Translations under genes and position numbers: made by a program
Notes under the pieces: generated by a model
What the model was told of the DNA's origin: nothing
Databases searched by the model: none
Seen by the model: the letters and a program-made list of their open reading frames with translations, nothing else
Shown here: positions 9,959 to 17,681 of the stretch, one piece after another
How the letters are laid out: every line of letters begins with the position of its first letter
How positions within the stretch are numbered: the stretch's first letter is position 1
Origin: JACCXJ01 sp052387115
Lineage (GTDB): Bacteria; Pseudomonadota; Gammaproteobacteria; JACCXJ01
Length of the DNA stretch: 36,738 bases
Assembly (NCBI GenBank): GCA_052387115.1
Contig: JBQTJM010000363.1
Location: forward strand, 1 to 36,738
Direction of reading: 5' to 3'

Positions 9959-10916
9959 GGCGGCCCATGAACAGGAAATAGGCGCCCACGAATAGCCACA
10001 GCGCGACGCCGACGAGGTACTTGGGCAGCGGCGGCACGGCGGTCGCGGAGGACCAGAAGGCCTCGATGAACGCGGCGATGAGGAGCATGGCCGCGGCACC
10101 GTAGACGATCCGCACCGCGACTCGGGCGGTCGTGACGAGCGCCTCGCGCCGTGTGCACAGACCCGGTGCCAGGAGCGCGCGGCCCAGCAGGAGGCCCGCC
10201 ATGCCGCTGAGCACGATAGCGGTGAGCTCGAAGGCCGAATGGCCGGCCACGAACTGGAAGAAGGGTTCGGCATAGCCGATCCTGGCGAGGTGTGCGGCCA
10301 CCGCCCCGAGATAGAGGCCGTTGAAGCCGAGCGCGGCGATACTCCCGAGACCCAGGATCAATCCACCGGCGAAGGTCTGGAAACCGATCGAGAGATTGTT
10401 CTGGATGTAGTGCCCGAACATCATGACATTGGTGTCCGAGGCGCGCTTGAAACCGATGTGGGACGTTCCCGGCTCGTACATCGCTTCGAGATCCACCACC
10501 TGGGCCGGGTCCATGAGGCTGTAGATCAGCTCCGGTTGTGTCCACACGACGGCGCTCATGGCGAGGGCGGGCAGGTACAGCAGGCAGGTCGCGACCCAGA
10601 AGAGCCCGGCGTGCCGGCGCACGAGCAGCGGAAAGTCCTCCAAGGCGAAGGACTTGATCTCGGACCAGGGACCGCTCCGGGCCCCGTACAGGGCCTGGTG
10701 GGCGAACAGGGCCAGCCGATTCAGGCGCAGGACGATCTGCGGGGGATACTGGCGGGTGCGGGCGAGCGCGAGTTGCTGGCAGAGTTGCCGGAAGCGCGCC
10801 GGGAAGCCGGCGGCCCCGGCGAGCTTCGCCCGGGGGCGGGCCAGCGCCTGGGTCGCCAGTTCCTCGATCGCTTGCCAGTCCGACTCGAAGCGGCGGACGA
10901 AGTCGTTCGGGCTCAT
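9948..10916 (-). CDS. Stage II sporulation protein M (SpoIIM)-like membrane protein
   Basis: A 322-residue SpoIIM-family membrane protein. After a soluble N-terminal part of about 110 residues come a membrane segment (LFWVATCLLYLPALAMSAVV) and the conserved core FGHYIQNNLSIGFQTFAGG, then a loop and several further membrane segments with the AGHSAFELTAIVLSG motif typical of the family. In non-spore-formers these proteins occur in MoxR/RDD operons and have no sporulation role. The ATG at 10916 overlaps the stop of the broken RDD gene as ATGA, and GAGCG precedes it. The family call is firm. Confidence 0.9.
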   Translation of the reverse strand: MSPNDFVRRFESDWQAIEELATQALARPRAKLAGAAGFPARFRQLCQQLALARTRQYPPQIVLRLNRLALFAHQALYGARSGPWSEIKSFALEDFPLLVRRHAGLFWVATCLLYLPALAMSAVVWTQPELIYSLMDPAQVVDLEAMYEPGTSHIGFKRASDTNVMMFGHYIQNNLSIGFQTFAGGLILGLGSIAALGFNGLYLGAVAAHLARIGYAEPFFQFVAGHSAFELTAIVLSGMAGLLLGRALLAPGLCTRREALVTTARVAVRIVYGAAAMLLIAAFIEAFWSSATAVPPLPKYLVGVALWLFVGAYFLFMGRRAR

Positions 10917-11614
10917 CGCTCGCCGGCGATGTGGCGCGCGTACCCGAGGAGCCCGACCGTCACATCGGCCTCGCCCCGCACGACATCCCGGACGATGACC
11001 GCGAGCTCCTCGGCGCGCTCGTTCGTGAGGCTCGGCACGCGCGACGCGAAGGCCAGGATCGCCTGCTGCTCGGCGAGCGTGAACCGCACCGGTGGCGGGC
11101 GCGGGGTGGCCTCGGGCAGGCGGAGCGGCGGGGTGACGGTCTCACGATACACCACCACCGTGCGGGCGGCGAGATCGCCCAGGCGCTTGAAGTCGCGCGT
11201 CACGAGCATGGAGACCAAGCCGCAGCCATAGAAGAACGGCAGGAAGTCCACCGCGCGCAGGAGGTTTCGGATCATGGCGCCCGACCAGCCGACCGGCACG
11301 CCGTCGTCGTGTACGACCAGAAGCCCGAGCGCCCGCTTGCCCGGGGTCGCGCCCTGGCCCTAGACCTCGAAGAGGACCGGCTAGACCCATTCGAGACCGA
11401 AAAACGCGATGAGCAAGACCCCCGTACCGAAGCGCCCCAAGGTGGTCAGCCCGACGGCGAGCCCAAGATACGCCAGGGCGCGGATCCCGAAATCGATGGC
11501 GAAGGCCAGAGAGCGCGGCACCGGGCCCGCGACCCGGAGGTCGATCGTTACCCCCTCGGGCGTCTCGACCGCACGGGCCGTGTCCAGCAGGGGGATGACA
11601 CGCTTCGGGGTCAC
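10913..11614 (-). pseudogene. RDD family membrane protein gene with two in-frame TAG codons
   Basis: A continuous reading frame of 233 sense-or-stop codons from GTG 11614 to the TGA at 10913, interrupted by TAG at 11381-11383 and again at 11360-11362, seven codons apart and with no frame change. Translation on both sides matches an RDD protein: AFAIDFGIRALAYLGLAVG before, then FFGLEWV, stop, PVLFEV, stop, GQGATPGKRALGLLVVHDDG, then a second membrane part ending ARTVVVYRET and a soluble tail. Family members have Tyr or Trp at these two sites, so each TAG is one base away from a sense codon. The downstream SpoIIM start overlaps its end. TAG also ends the GGDEF-EAL and DUF499 genes normally, so reassignment is unlikely. 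It is either a recent nonsense pseudogene or a sequence error. Confidence 0.85.
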
Positions 11615-11630
11615 GCCTGGGTCGGGGCCG

Positions 11631-12179
11631 TCAATCCTTGACCACGATGGTGTCGGCGATCGTATCGTGCAGGCATCTGCGCGAATCGCGGAAGATGAAC
11701 AGGAGGTCGATGAGAGCATACAGAATGCCGATGACCGGAACCATGCCCACGGCCTGGGTCGGAAGATAACGGGCGAAGACGATGCGGGACAGCGTGGCCC
11801 GCTCGCCGTTGCCGCGCACGATGCGGATCTTGAGCAGGCGCTTGCCGACACTCTGCCCGCGGGTGTGCAGCCAGTAGCCGTTCACGGCGAAGAAGACCAA
11901 GAGCCCGGCGATCCCCCAGATTATTTGAGCTACCACCGGATGCGCTTCGGCCCACACGAGTATCGCCGGGGGAGTGGCGGCGGCGGTACCGCTTAAACCG
12001 CCCAGGACCATTCCGGCCCACATCGCCGGCGCGAACAGAAGTAGCATGACCAGTCCGTCGATCATGGAAGCGCTGAGACGCGTACCCCGTTCCGCGAGCC
12101 GCGGCTCGGTACCCGCGTGATCGCTCACGTCGGCCACCGTGGCGGTGGGCGGGGCATAGGGATTGGGTGGGTCGGCCAT
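11631..12179 (-). CDS. RDD family membrane protein
   Basis: A 182-residue RDD protein if it starts at ATG 12179 (MADPPNPYAPPTA, a typical opening for this group); an in-frame ATG at 12227 adds 16 residues and cannot be excluded. RDD hallmarks are RGTRLSASMIDGLV near the first membrane segment, TRGQSVGKRLLKIRIV in the middle, and the C-terminal FRDSRRCLHDTIADTIVV. Three hydrophobic segments are visible. RDD proteins are small membrane proteins of unclear, possibly transport-related, function. It appears to be the first gene of the long minus-strand run, and the next RDD gene follows after 16 bp. Confidence 0.9.
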   Translation of the reverse strand: MADPPNPYAPPTATVADVSDHAGTEPRLAERGTRLSASMIDGLVMLLLFAPAMWAGMVLGGLSGTAAATPPAILVWAEAHPVVAQIIWGIAGLLVFFAVNGYWLHTRGQSVGKRLLKIRIVRGNGERATLSRIVFARYLPTQAVGMVPVIGILYALIDLLFIFRDSRRCLHDTIADTIVVKD

Positions 12180-12248
12180 GGATCTATTCTGGGGGCGAGA
12201 GGCCGGCACGGTGAAGTCGTAGGACATGTTCGGATCTTGTATAGCGGT

Positions 12249-13187
12249 CTAACGGTGGCCTGGACAAGGCCTGGCCAGCGGAGGGCCGCCGCCCGCCTGG
12301 CCGACCCGACTGCGGTTGTCGCGCCCGAGTGCCGCGCTGATGAAGCGGCCGGTGTCGATGAGGCGCGCGAGATCGACCCCGGTCTCGATGCCCATGCCCT
12401 CGAGCAGATAGGCGACGTCCTCGGTCGCGACGTTGCCGCTCGCCCCGGGCGCATAGGGGCAGCCGCCCAGTCCCGCGACGGCGGCGTCGATGATGGAGAC
12501 CCCGAGCCCGAGGCAGGCCAGGATGTTGGCCAGTGCCTGGCCGCGGGTGTCGTGGAAGTGTACGGCGATGCGCCCGAGCGGGACCCGGTGAGCGGTCGCC
12601 TCGACCACGCGGCAGGCGGCGAGCGGCGTCCCCGCCCCGATGGTGTCGCCGAGCGCGATCTCCTCGCAGCCGAGCTCGTGGAGTCGCCCGGCGAGCGAGG
12701 CCACCCGTTCGGGGGAGATAGGTCCTTCGAAGGGACAGCCGAGCACACAGGAGATATAGGCCCGCACCGGCAGGCCGGCGGCCCGCGCGCGCTCGACGAC
12801 CGGTGCGATGCGCCGGAGCGACTCCTCGATCCCGCAGCGGATGTTCTTCCGGTTGAAGGTCTCCGAGGCGGCCGTGAACACCGCGATGGCCCCCACCCCC
12901 GCGGCCAGGGCGCGCTCCAAGCCGTGAAGGTTAGGGCAGAGCGCCGTGTAACGGACACCGGGGCGCGGTTTCAGAAGTCCGCACACCGCCTCGGCATCGG
13001 CGAGCTGGGGCACGGCCTCGGGGTGGACGAAGCTCGTCACCTCGATGACCGGGAGCCCGCTCTCGGCCAGACGCCGGATGAGCTCCCCCTTGGTTGCCGT
13101 GTCGAGGAACCGAGGCTCGTTCTGCAAACCGTCGCGGGGGCCGACCTCGACGAGCTTGACGGCAGACGGGTAGTGCGGTGCGGTCAT
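12249..13187 (-). CDS. mvaB: Hydroxymethylglutaryl-CoA lyase
   Basis: A 312-residue enzyme predicted to cleave HMG-CoA to acetyl-CoA and acetoacetate, in leucine or ketone-body catabolism. Signature residues are present: KLVEVGPRDGLQNE near the N-terminus (catalytic Arg and metal Asp), ALGDTIGAGTP, the metal-binding HFHDTRGQALAN, and the HMG-CoA lyase signature GLGGCPYAPGASGNVATED with its catalytic Cys. Length matches bacterial lyases. GAGG precedes ATG 13187. The C-terminal tail after about residue 295 is Arg/Pro/Gly-rich and not conserved-looking. No other leucine-degradation genes are in the window, so it stands alone. Confidence 0.92.
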   Translation of the reverse strand: MTAPHYPSAVKLVEVGPRDGLQNEPRFLDTATKGELIRRLAESGLPVIEVTSFVHPEAVPQLADAEAVCGLLKPRPGVRYTALCPNLHGLERALAAGVGAIAVFTAASETFNRKNIRCGIEESLRRIAPVVERARAAGLPVRAYISCVLGCPFEGPISPERVASLAGRLHELGCEEIALGDTIGAGTPLAACRVVEATAHRVPLGRIAVHFHDTRGQALANILACLGLGVSIIDAAVAGLGGCPYAPGASGNVATEDVAYLLEGMGIETGVDLARLIDTGRFISAALGRDNRSRVGQAGGGPPLARPCPGHR

Positions 13188-13223
13188 GGCCTCGCTATGG
13201 GCCCGGCCTCTGAGTTAAGGGCA

Positions 13224-14582
13224 TCATCTACGACCGGGGGCCGGCGTACTGACCGCAACGCCGGACATTGGTGGGCTCGGGACAGGACCGTTTTCATAAA
13301 GGTGCCCCCGTGACACGGGGAGGTCGTTGTTTCCCGGACGGCTGAAGAGCACCTGGAAGAGCTGCAACCAACCGGTCTCGAATGCCGCGAGGGAGGCGGA
13401 GAGGTACAAGAGCCAGGTTCGCATGAAGACCTCGCCGTAGCGGCCCTGCACCGCCTCGGCATGCGTCTCATAACGGCTGAGCCAATCGGCTAGCGTCTTG
13501 ACATAGTGCGGGCGCAGGTTCTCCACGTCGAGGACCGAGAAGCCATGGGGCTCGAAGACCTCGAGTAGCTCGCGCAGGCTGGGCGGATAGGCGCCCGGGA
13601 ATATGTGCCTTTGCGCCCAGCCGTTCATCGGGACAGGCGCGTTCCTCCCGATACATTGGATGAGGCCGCGGCCGTTCGGGGCGAGACACCGACCGATCAC
13701 CTCCCCGAGCGCAGCATAGCGGTGTTTTCCCACGTGCTCCAGCATGCCGATGGAGACGAAAGCATCGTAATGTCCGCGGATGTTCCGGTAATCGTCTTCG
13801 ATAAACGTGACCTGCGCCTCCAGTCCCTCTTCCTCGAGGCGTGCGCGCGCATAGGCGAGCTGCTCTTGGGACACGTTGTACGCCGTGACCTTTACGCCGT
13901 AATGCCGGGCCATGAGGAAGGCCAGTCCGCCCCAGCCGCAGCCGGCCTCCACGACGGTTTCCCCCGGGCGCAGTCTGAGCTTACGACACAGATAATGGGC
14001 CTTGGCGCGCTGCGCCTCTTCCAGGCATAGCCCCGGCTCGGGGTAATAGGCGCAGGTGTACTGCATAGTGTCCCGGTCCAGCCACAGGCGATAGAAGTCG
14101 TTGCCGAGATCGTAATGCCGGCGGACCCGGGCGGCATCCTGCGCGCGGGCGTATCGTTCCCACAAGGCTGGGAGGGACGAGCGGCGCAGCCGGTCGACGA
14201 AACCGGCCCGGCGCGCCGTAAGGGATCGATTGACCTCGGCCATGGCCTTTGCGAGATCCCCCTGCACCTCGACCTCCCGCTTGCCGTAGAGATCACCGAA
14301 TCGCGACGCCGCGTTCCAGCAAAGCCAGAGGAGCGCGCGGCGACTCTTGACCGTGACGCGAAACCGGATCGGGACATGCGGTGGGGACAGCTCGTCGCCG
14401 TCCCAGAGGACGACCGCGCAGCCGGGGTCTCCGACGCGCGCCAGGGCCAGGCGCACGAGCATCCGATCGAGTGCGGTGACGGCGCCGGCCCGCGCTTCCC
14501 ATTGGTGATCGACTTGGCGATCGACCGGGTAACGGCCGGGTCGTTCGACCTCGCCTCTCGATATGTCTTGCCCCTGTGCCAC
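13224..14582 (-). CDS. cfa: Cyclopropane-fatty-acyl-phospholipid synthase family methyltransferase
   Basis: A SAM-dependent methyltransferase of the Cfa/CmaS family, which methylenates unsaturated acyl chains of membrane phospholipids. From GTG 14582 it has 452 residues; ATG 14462 (MLVRLALARVGDPG) is an alternative. The N-terminal domain (to about 150) resembles the lipid-binding region of Cfa. Motifs include VRRHYDLGNDFYRLWLD, MQYTCAYY, the SAM-binding VVEAGCGWGGLAFLMA, FDAFVSIGMLEHVG-like YDAFVSIGMLEHVG, and a C-terminal active-site region with FETGWLQLFQVLFSR. It is transcribed away from the vapBC module and shares a 36-bp-spaced neighbourhood with the lyase gene. Confidence 0.9.
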   Translation of the reverse strand: MAQGQDISRGEVERPGRYPVDRQVDHQWEARAGAVTALDRMLVRLALARVGDPGCAVVLWDGDELSPPHVPIRFRVTVKSRRALLWLCWNAASRFGDLYGKREVEVQGDLAKAMAEVNRSLTARRAGFVDRLRRSSLPALWERYARAQDAARVRRHYDLGNDFYRLWLDRDTMQYTCAYYPEPGLCLEEAQRAKAHYLCRKLRLRPGETVVEAGCGWGGLAFLMARHYGVKVTAYNVSQEQLAYARARLEEEGLEAQVTFIEDDYRNIRGHYDAFVSIGMLEHVGKHRYAALGEVIGRCLAPNGRGLIQCIGRNAPVPMNGWAQRHIFPGAYPPSLRELLEVFEPHGFSVLDVENLRPHYVKTLADWLSRYETHAEAVQGRYGEVFMRTWLLYLSASLAAFETGWLQLFQVLFSRPGNNDLPVSRGHLYENGPVPSPPMSGVAVSTPAPGRR

Positions 14583-14680
14583 GCCTGTGCCTCCCCGGTG
14601 CCCGCCGGCCCAGTGTAGTGGATCTGGGCCGCCGGGCGGCGCCCCACGAGCATCCGGTCCGGGCGACGCGTCCCGGGCCG

Positions 14681-14759
14681 TGCGGCGCGCCTCGCTCACT
14701 CGCCTACACCGCGACGGAAGCCACGCGATGGCATCGCGCTCCCCTGGGGTATCACGCCC
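14681..14759 (+). repeat. Left copy of an imperfect direct repeat of about 78 bp
   Basis: Blocks TGCGGCGCGCC, CGCTCACT, ACGGAAGCC, ATCGCGCTCCC and GTATCACG occur in the same order and orientation as at 17,500-17,578, with a few substitutions and two small indels (roughly 80 percent identity by eye). The two copies enclose the vapBC and AAA/DUF4276 genes. Confidence 0.7.
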
Positions 14760-14771
14760 ATGCGCCTGGTG

Positions 14772-14805
14772 TTGTCTCCCAAGGAATGCTATCGTTATGA
14801 TAGCA
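14772..14805 (+). promoter_or_regulatory. Predicted vapBC promoter and operator
   Basis: A TTGTCT box (14,772-14,777) lies 18 bp before TATGAT (14,796-14,801), a plausible sigma-70 promoter. The -10 box lies inside a perfect inverted repeat, TGCTATC, 5-base loop, GATAGCA (14,787-14,805). This is the usual arrangement for self-repression by a VapB/VapBC complex. A GGGAGGG ribosome-binding site follows just before the antitoxin ATG. Confidence 0.65.
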
Positions 14806-14826
14806 GTCAGTCGGGAGGGACCGAGC

Positions 14827-15057
14827 ATGTCACAGTTGCTGGTACGGGATCTGGCCCCAGAGACGATCGAAAGGCTCAAGGAACAAGCCAAACAGCAGGG
14901 GCGCTCCCTGCAAGCGGAGGTGAAGCGCATCCTCGAGCAGGCAGTCAAGTTTTCTGCGGGAGAGGCGCGTGGGGCAGCGGCGAGATGGCGTGAGCACTTG
15001 GCCGCCCGGGTGCTGAGTGATAGTACGGATCTCGTTCGTGAGGACCGCGATCGTTGA
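14827..15057 (+). CDS. vapB: FitA/VapB-like ribbon-helix-helix antitoxin
   Basis: A 76-residue small DNA-binding protein. It opens SQLLVRDLAPETIERLKEQA, typical of FitA-type ribbon-helix-helix antitoxins, followed by GRSLQAEVKRIL for the second helix and a charged C-terminal tail that would bind the toxin. GGGAGGG is spaced 6 bp before ATG 14827. Its stop overlaps the toxin TTG start as TTGA. It is expected to neutralise the PIN toxin and repress the promoter at 14,772-14,805. Confidence 0.85.
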   Translation: MSQLLVRDLAPETIERLKEQAKQQGRSLQAEVKRILEQAVKFSAGEARGAAARWREHLAARVLSDSTDLVREDRDR

Positions 15058-15479
15058 GCCGCTGGGTGGTGGACGCGAGTGTCGCGGTCAAGTGGTTTCT
15101 CCCCGAGGTTCAGAGCGCCGAGGCCGTTCGCCTCCTCCGGGACGACTACTTGCTATTCGCGCCGGACCTCATCTTTGCTGAGTTTGGCAATGTGCTCTGG
15201 AAGAAATGGCGCCGGAAGGAGATCGAAGCGGACGTGGCGCGGCGGATCCTCGAGGATTTCCGGCGGTTTCCTCTCGAGGTGCATTCTTCGGAGACTCTGC
15301 TTGCGGCCGCCTGGACAATTGCGGAAGAGCTCCACCGGACGATGTACGACAGTCTTTACCTGGCTTTAGCGGAAAGTAAGGGCTATCGACTCGTGACCGC
15401 CGACCATAAATTGTATAACAGTCTGAAAGACAGTCGATTGGGACCAATGCTTCTAAGGGTCGAGGACATACCATCATGA
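15054..15479 (+). CDS. vapC: VapC-like PIN-domain ribonuclease toxin
   Basis: A 141-residue PIN-domain protein, predicted Mg-dependent endoribonuclease toxin. The four acidic residues of the active site are present: D7 (VVDASVAVKWF), E43 (FAEFGNVLWK), D99 (TMYDSLYLALAE) and D117 (LVTADHKL). It starts with TTG at 15,054, inside the antitoxin stop codon; there is no later start that keeps D7. VapC toxins typically cut initiator tRNA or 23S rRNA; the target here cannot be read from sequence. Confidence 0.88.
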   Translation: MSRWVVDASVAVKWFLPEVQSAEAVRLLRDDYLLFAPDLIFAEFGNVLWKKWRRKEIEADVARRILEDFRRFPLEVHSSETLLAAAWTIAEELHRTMYDSLYLALAESKGYRLVTADHKLYNSLKDSRLGPMLLRVEDIPS

Positions 15480-15701
15480 GTCCTCATGGGCTCATCGGTC
15501 CGAAGCGATGCGCTCCAACTTGCGGGACATCGTACGACACCGTTAGACACCAGTGTTTACCCTGCCTTCCGTGCCGGGATCCCAGAGGGCGGCCAACGCC
15601 CCGTCGGCAATCCATCCGGTCTGCCGAAACGGCAGGGTGCCAAGCCCGGTCGTGCGAATGCGGCGCAAACCGCATCAAGCGCCTGAGAGGAGGTAGCCAA
15701 C

Positions 15702-16889
15702 ATGAAGATCGAATCCATCCGACTAAAAAACTACAAGGTCTTCCGTGACGTTCATCTGAAAGACATCCCGTCCTTTCTGGTGGTCGTTGGTGCGAACGGC
15801 TCGGGCAAGTCGACCCTGTTCGATGTGTTCGGGTTTCTGCACGACTGCCTCAAAGGCAACGTGCGGCAGGCGCTGGACAGCCGTGGCCGCTTTCGCGAGG
15901 TGTTGAGTCGCGATGCGCTGGACGACACCATCCTCATCGAAATCCAGTACCGCATGCTGATCGCAGGCGTCGAGCGTCTGGTGACTTACTCGCTGCAAAT
16001 CGGCGAGCGTGCTGGTGCGCCCTACGTGCACAGAGAAGTCTTGCGCTACAAGCGGGGCCGTTATGGCAGCCCGTTCCACTTTCTGGACTTCACCGACGGT
16101 GAGGGCTACGCGATCACGAACGAGGAAGACTTCAACAAGCCCGACGACGAACTGAAGCGGGAGGGACAGAAGGTCGCACCCGAGACGCTGGCCATTAAGG
16201 GGCTCGGGCAGTTCGAGCGCTTCAAGGCAGCGAATGCGTTCCGGCAATTGATCGAGTTGTGGCATGTTTCCGATTTCCATATCAGCGCTGCGCGTGGCCG
16301 CAAGGAAGCGGCGGGCGAATCGGAACACCTGTCGGAAACCGGAGAGAACCTCCCGCTCGTGGCGCGCTATCTCTTCGAGCAGCACCGGGCAGCGTTCCAG
16401 AAGATTCTCGAAACCATGGCGCGTCGGGTGCCCGGCATTGCCTCGGTCACGCCGGTGCTGATGGACGACGGCTACTTGACGCTGCGTTTCCAGGATGGCT
16501 CGTTCAAGACACCGTTCCTCGATCGCTATGTGTCCGACGGCACCATCAAGATGTTTGCCTATCTGGTGCTGTTGCACGACCCCAAACCGCATCCGCTGCT
16601 GTGCGTAGAAGAGCCAGAGAACCAGCTCTACCCGAAACTGATGGCCGAGCTGGCCGAGGAGTTCCGTCTCTACGCGAACCGGGGCGGACAGGTCTTGGTG
16701 TCCACGCACTCGCCGGATTTCCTGAACGCCGTGGCGCTCGATGAGGTGTGCTGGCTGGTGAAGAAGGACGGTGCCGCCGAGATCAGGCGGGCGAGAGAAG
16801 ACGCCCAACTTAGGGCGTACATGGCCGACGGCGATCAGATGGGCTATCTGTGGAAACAGGGCTTTTTCGAAGGCGCCGACCCGGAATGA
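15702..16889 (+). CDS. AAA family ATPase (AAA_21/RecF-like), partner of DUF4276
   Basis: A 395-residue ABC/SMC-like ATPase. Walker A is GANGSGKST (30-38) after the N-terminal strand MKIESIRLKNYKVFRDVHL. The C-terminal half has an ABC-signature-like SDGTIKMFAYLVLL, Walker B LLCVEEPENQLYP (around 303), and the switch His in VSTHSPDFLNAV (around 335). Such proteins resemble OLD, RloA and AriA ATPases of phage-defence systems. GAGAGGAGG lies just before ATG 15,702, a strong ribosome-binding site. Its TGA overlaps the DUF4276 ATG as ATGA. It lies 222 bp after vapC. A defence role is inferred from family and company. Confidence 0.9.
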   Translation: MKIESIRLKNYKVFRDVHLKDIPSFLVVVGANGSGKSTLFDVFGFLHDCLKGNVRQALDSRGRFREVLSRDALDDTILIEIQYRMLIAGVERLVTYSLQIGERAGAPYVHREVLRYKRGRYGSPFHFLDFTDGEGYAITNEEDFNKPDDELKREGQKVAPETLAIKGLGQFERFKAANAFRQLIELWHVSDFHISAARGRKEAAGESEHLSETGENLPLVARYLFEQHRAAFQKILETMARRVPGIASVTPVLMDDGYLTLRFQDGSFKTPFLDRYVSDGTIKMFAYLVLLHDPKPHPLLCVEEPENQLYPKLMAELAEEFRLYANRGGQVLVSTHSPDFLNAVALDEVCWLVKKDGAAEIRRAREDAQLRAYMADGDQMGYLWKQGFFEGADPE

Positions 16890-17473
16890 AGGAACTCGTT
16901 TTCTTGCTGGAGGAGGAATCGGCAAGGGCAATGCTGCTCGGCCTGCTGCCGCGGGTTCTCGACCCGCAGGTGCAGCCGCGACTGATGGTCTTCGAGGGCA
17001 AGCAGGACCTCGAGAAGCAGATGGTCAAGCGCATGCGCGGCTATGTGAACCCGCTGGCGAGATTCATCGTGCTGCGCGACCAGGACCGCACGCCCGACTG
17101 CAAGGTAGTGAAGGCGAAGTTACTTCGGCTTTGTGCGCAGGCGGGTCGCCAAGCCGTCTCGCTCGTGCGCATTGCCTGCCGCGAGTTGGAGTCTTTCTAT
17201 CTGGCCGATCTGCGAGCGGTTGAAGCGGCTCTGGGCCTGACGGGTTTAGTGCGCCATCAGAACACCGCGCGATTCCGAATCGCCGATCATGTGGAGAGCC
17301 CGAGCCGCGAGCTGGCGAAGCTCACCCACAGGGCGTATCAGAAGGTGAGCGGGTCGCGGCAACTCGGCCCACATTTGGAGATCGCCAATGATCGATCTGC
17401 GAGCTTCAAGAATCTGATCGCCGGCGTTCGCCGGTTGGAGCAGGAACTGCTTGCATTGTCCGACGCGTACTGA
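16886..17473 (+). CDS. DUF4276 family protein (TOPRIM-like acidic motifs)
   Basis: A 195-residue DUF4276 protein, recognised by VFLLEEESARAMLLGLLPRV, EGKQDLEK, FIVLRDQDRTPDC and RIACRELESFYLADL. The Glu pair in the first strand (E9, E10) and RDQD (64-67) resemble the E plus DxD metal site of TOPRIM nucleases; that link is my inference. It starts at ATG 16,886 in a 4-base overlap with the ATPase, so the two products are probably made in fixed ratio. In comparable ATPase/TOPRIM systems the small partner is the effector released or activated by the ATPase. A second, divergent DUF4276 protein is at 32,905-33,543. Confidence 0.88.
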   Translation: MKELVFLLEEESARAMLLGLLPRVLDPQVQPRLMVFEGKQDLEKQMVKRMRGYVNPLARFIVLRDQDRTPDCKVVKAKLLRLCAQAGRQAVSLVRIACRELESFYLADLRAVEAALGLTGLVRHQNTARFRIADHVESPSRELAKLTHRAYQKVSGSRQLGPHLEIANDRSASFKNLIAGVRRLEQELLALSDAY

Positions 17474-17499
17474 GGACTGCGCATTGTGATCAAGCTATG

Positions 17500-17578
17500 T
17501 GCCGCGCGCCTTGCTCACTGCCGCCCGCACCGTCACGGAAGCCGCACGAAATCGCGCTCCCCCCGAGTATCACGACCC
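17500..17578 (+). repeat. Right copy of the imperfect direct repeat
   Basis: It matches the copy at 14,681-14,759 in the same orientation: TGCCGCGCGCC, GCTCACT, CACGGAAGCC, ATCGCGCTCCC and GTATCACG in the same order. It begins 27 bp after the DUF4276 stop codon, so the copies closely bracket the module. Confidence 0.7.
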
Positions 17579-17681
17579 TCGCAAACCCCCGACCACCGCT
17601 TGCCGCCGCGGGACACCACGGCGCTCGCCGTGTAGAATCACGCCCACCTTCATAGGTTTGGAACAGGGGGTACCCGGCGGC

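Noticed and set aside
11360..11383. Reading the two TAG codons as pyrrolysine or as a reassigned codon.
   Set aside because: TAG ends other genes in the window normally (GGDEF-EAL and DUF499), and no pyrrolysine genes are seen.
12117..13313. A 398-codon plus-strand frame over the HMG-CoA lyase gene.
   Set aside because: It is antisense to a gene with a complete lyase signature; its product looks random and charged.
15723..16931. A 402-codon open frame on the minus strand opposite the AAA ATPase.
   Set aside because: It is the shadow of the plus-strand gene, whose Walker motifs, ribosome-binding site and overlap with DUF4276 are clear; the antisense product shows no domain.
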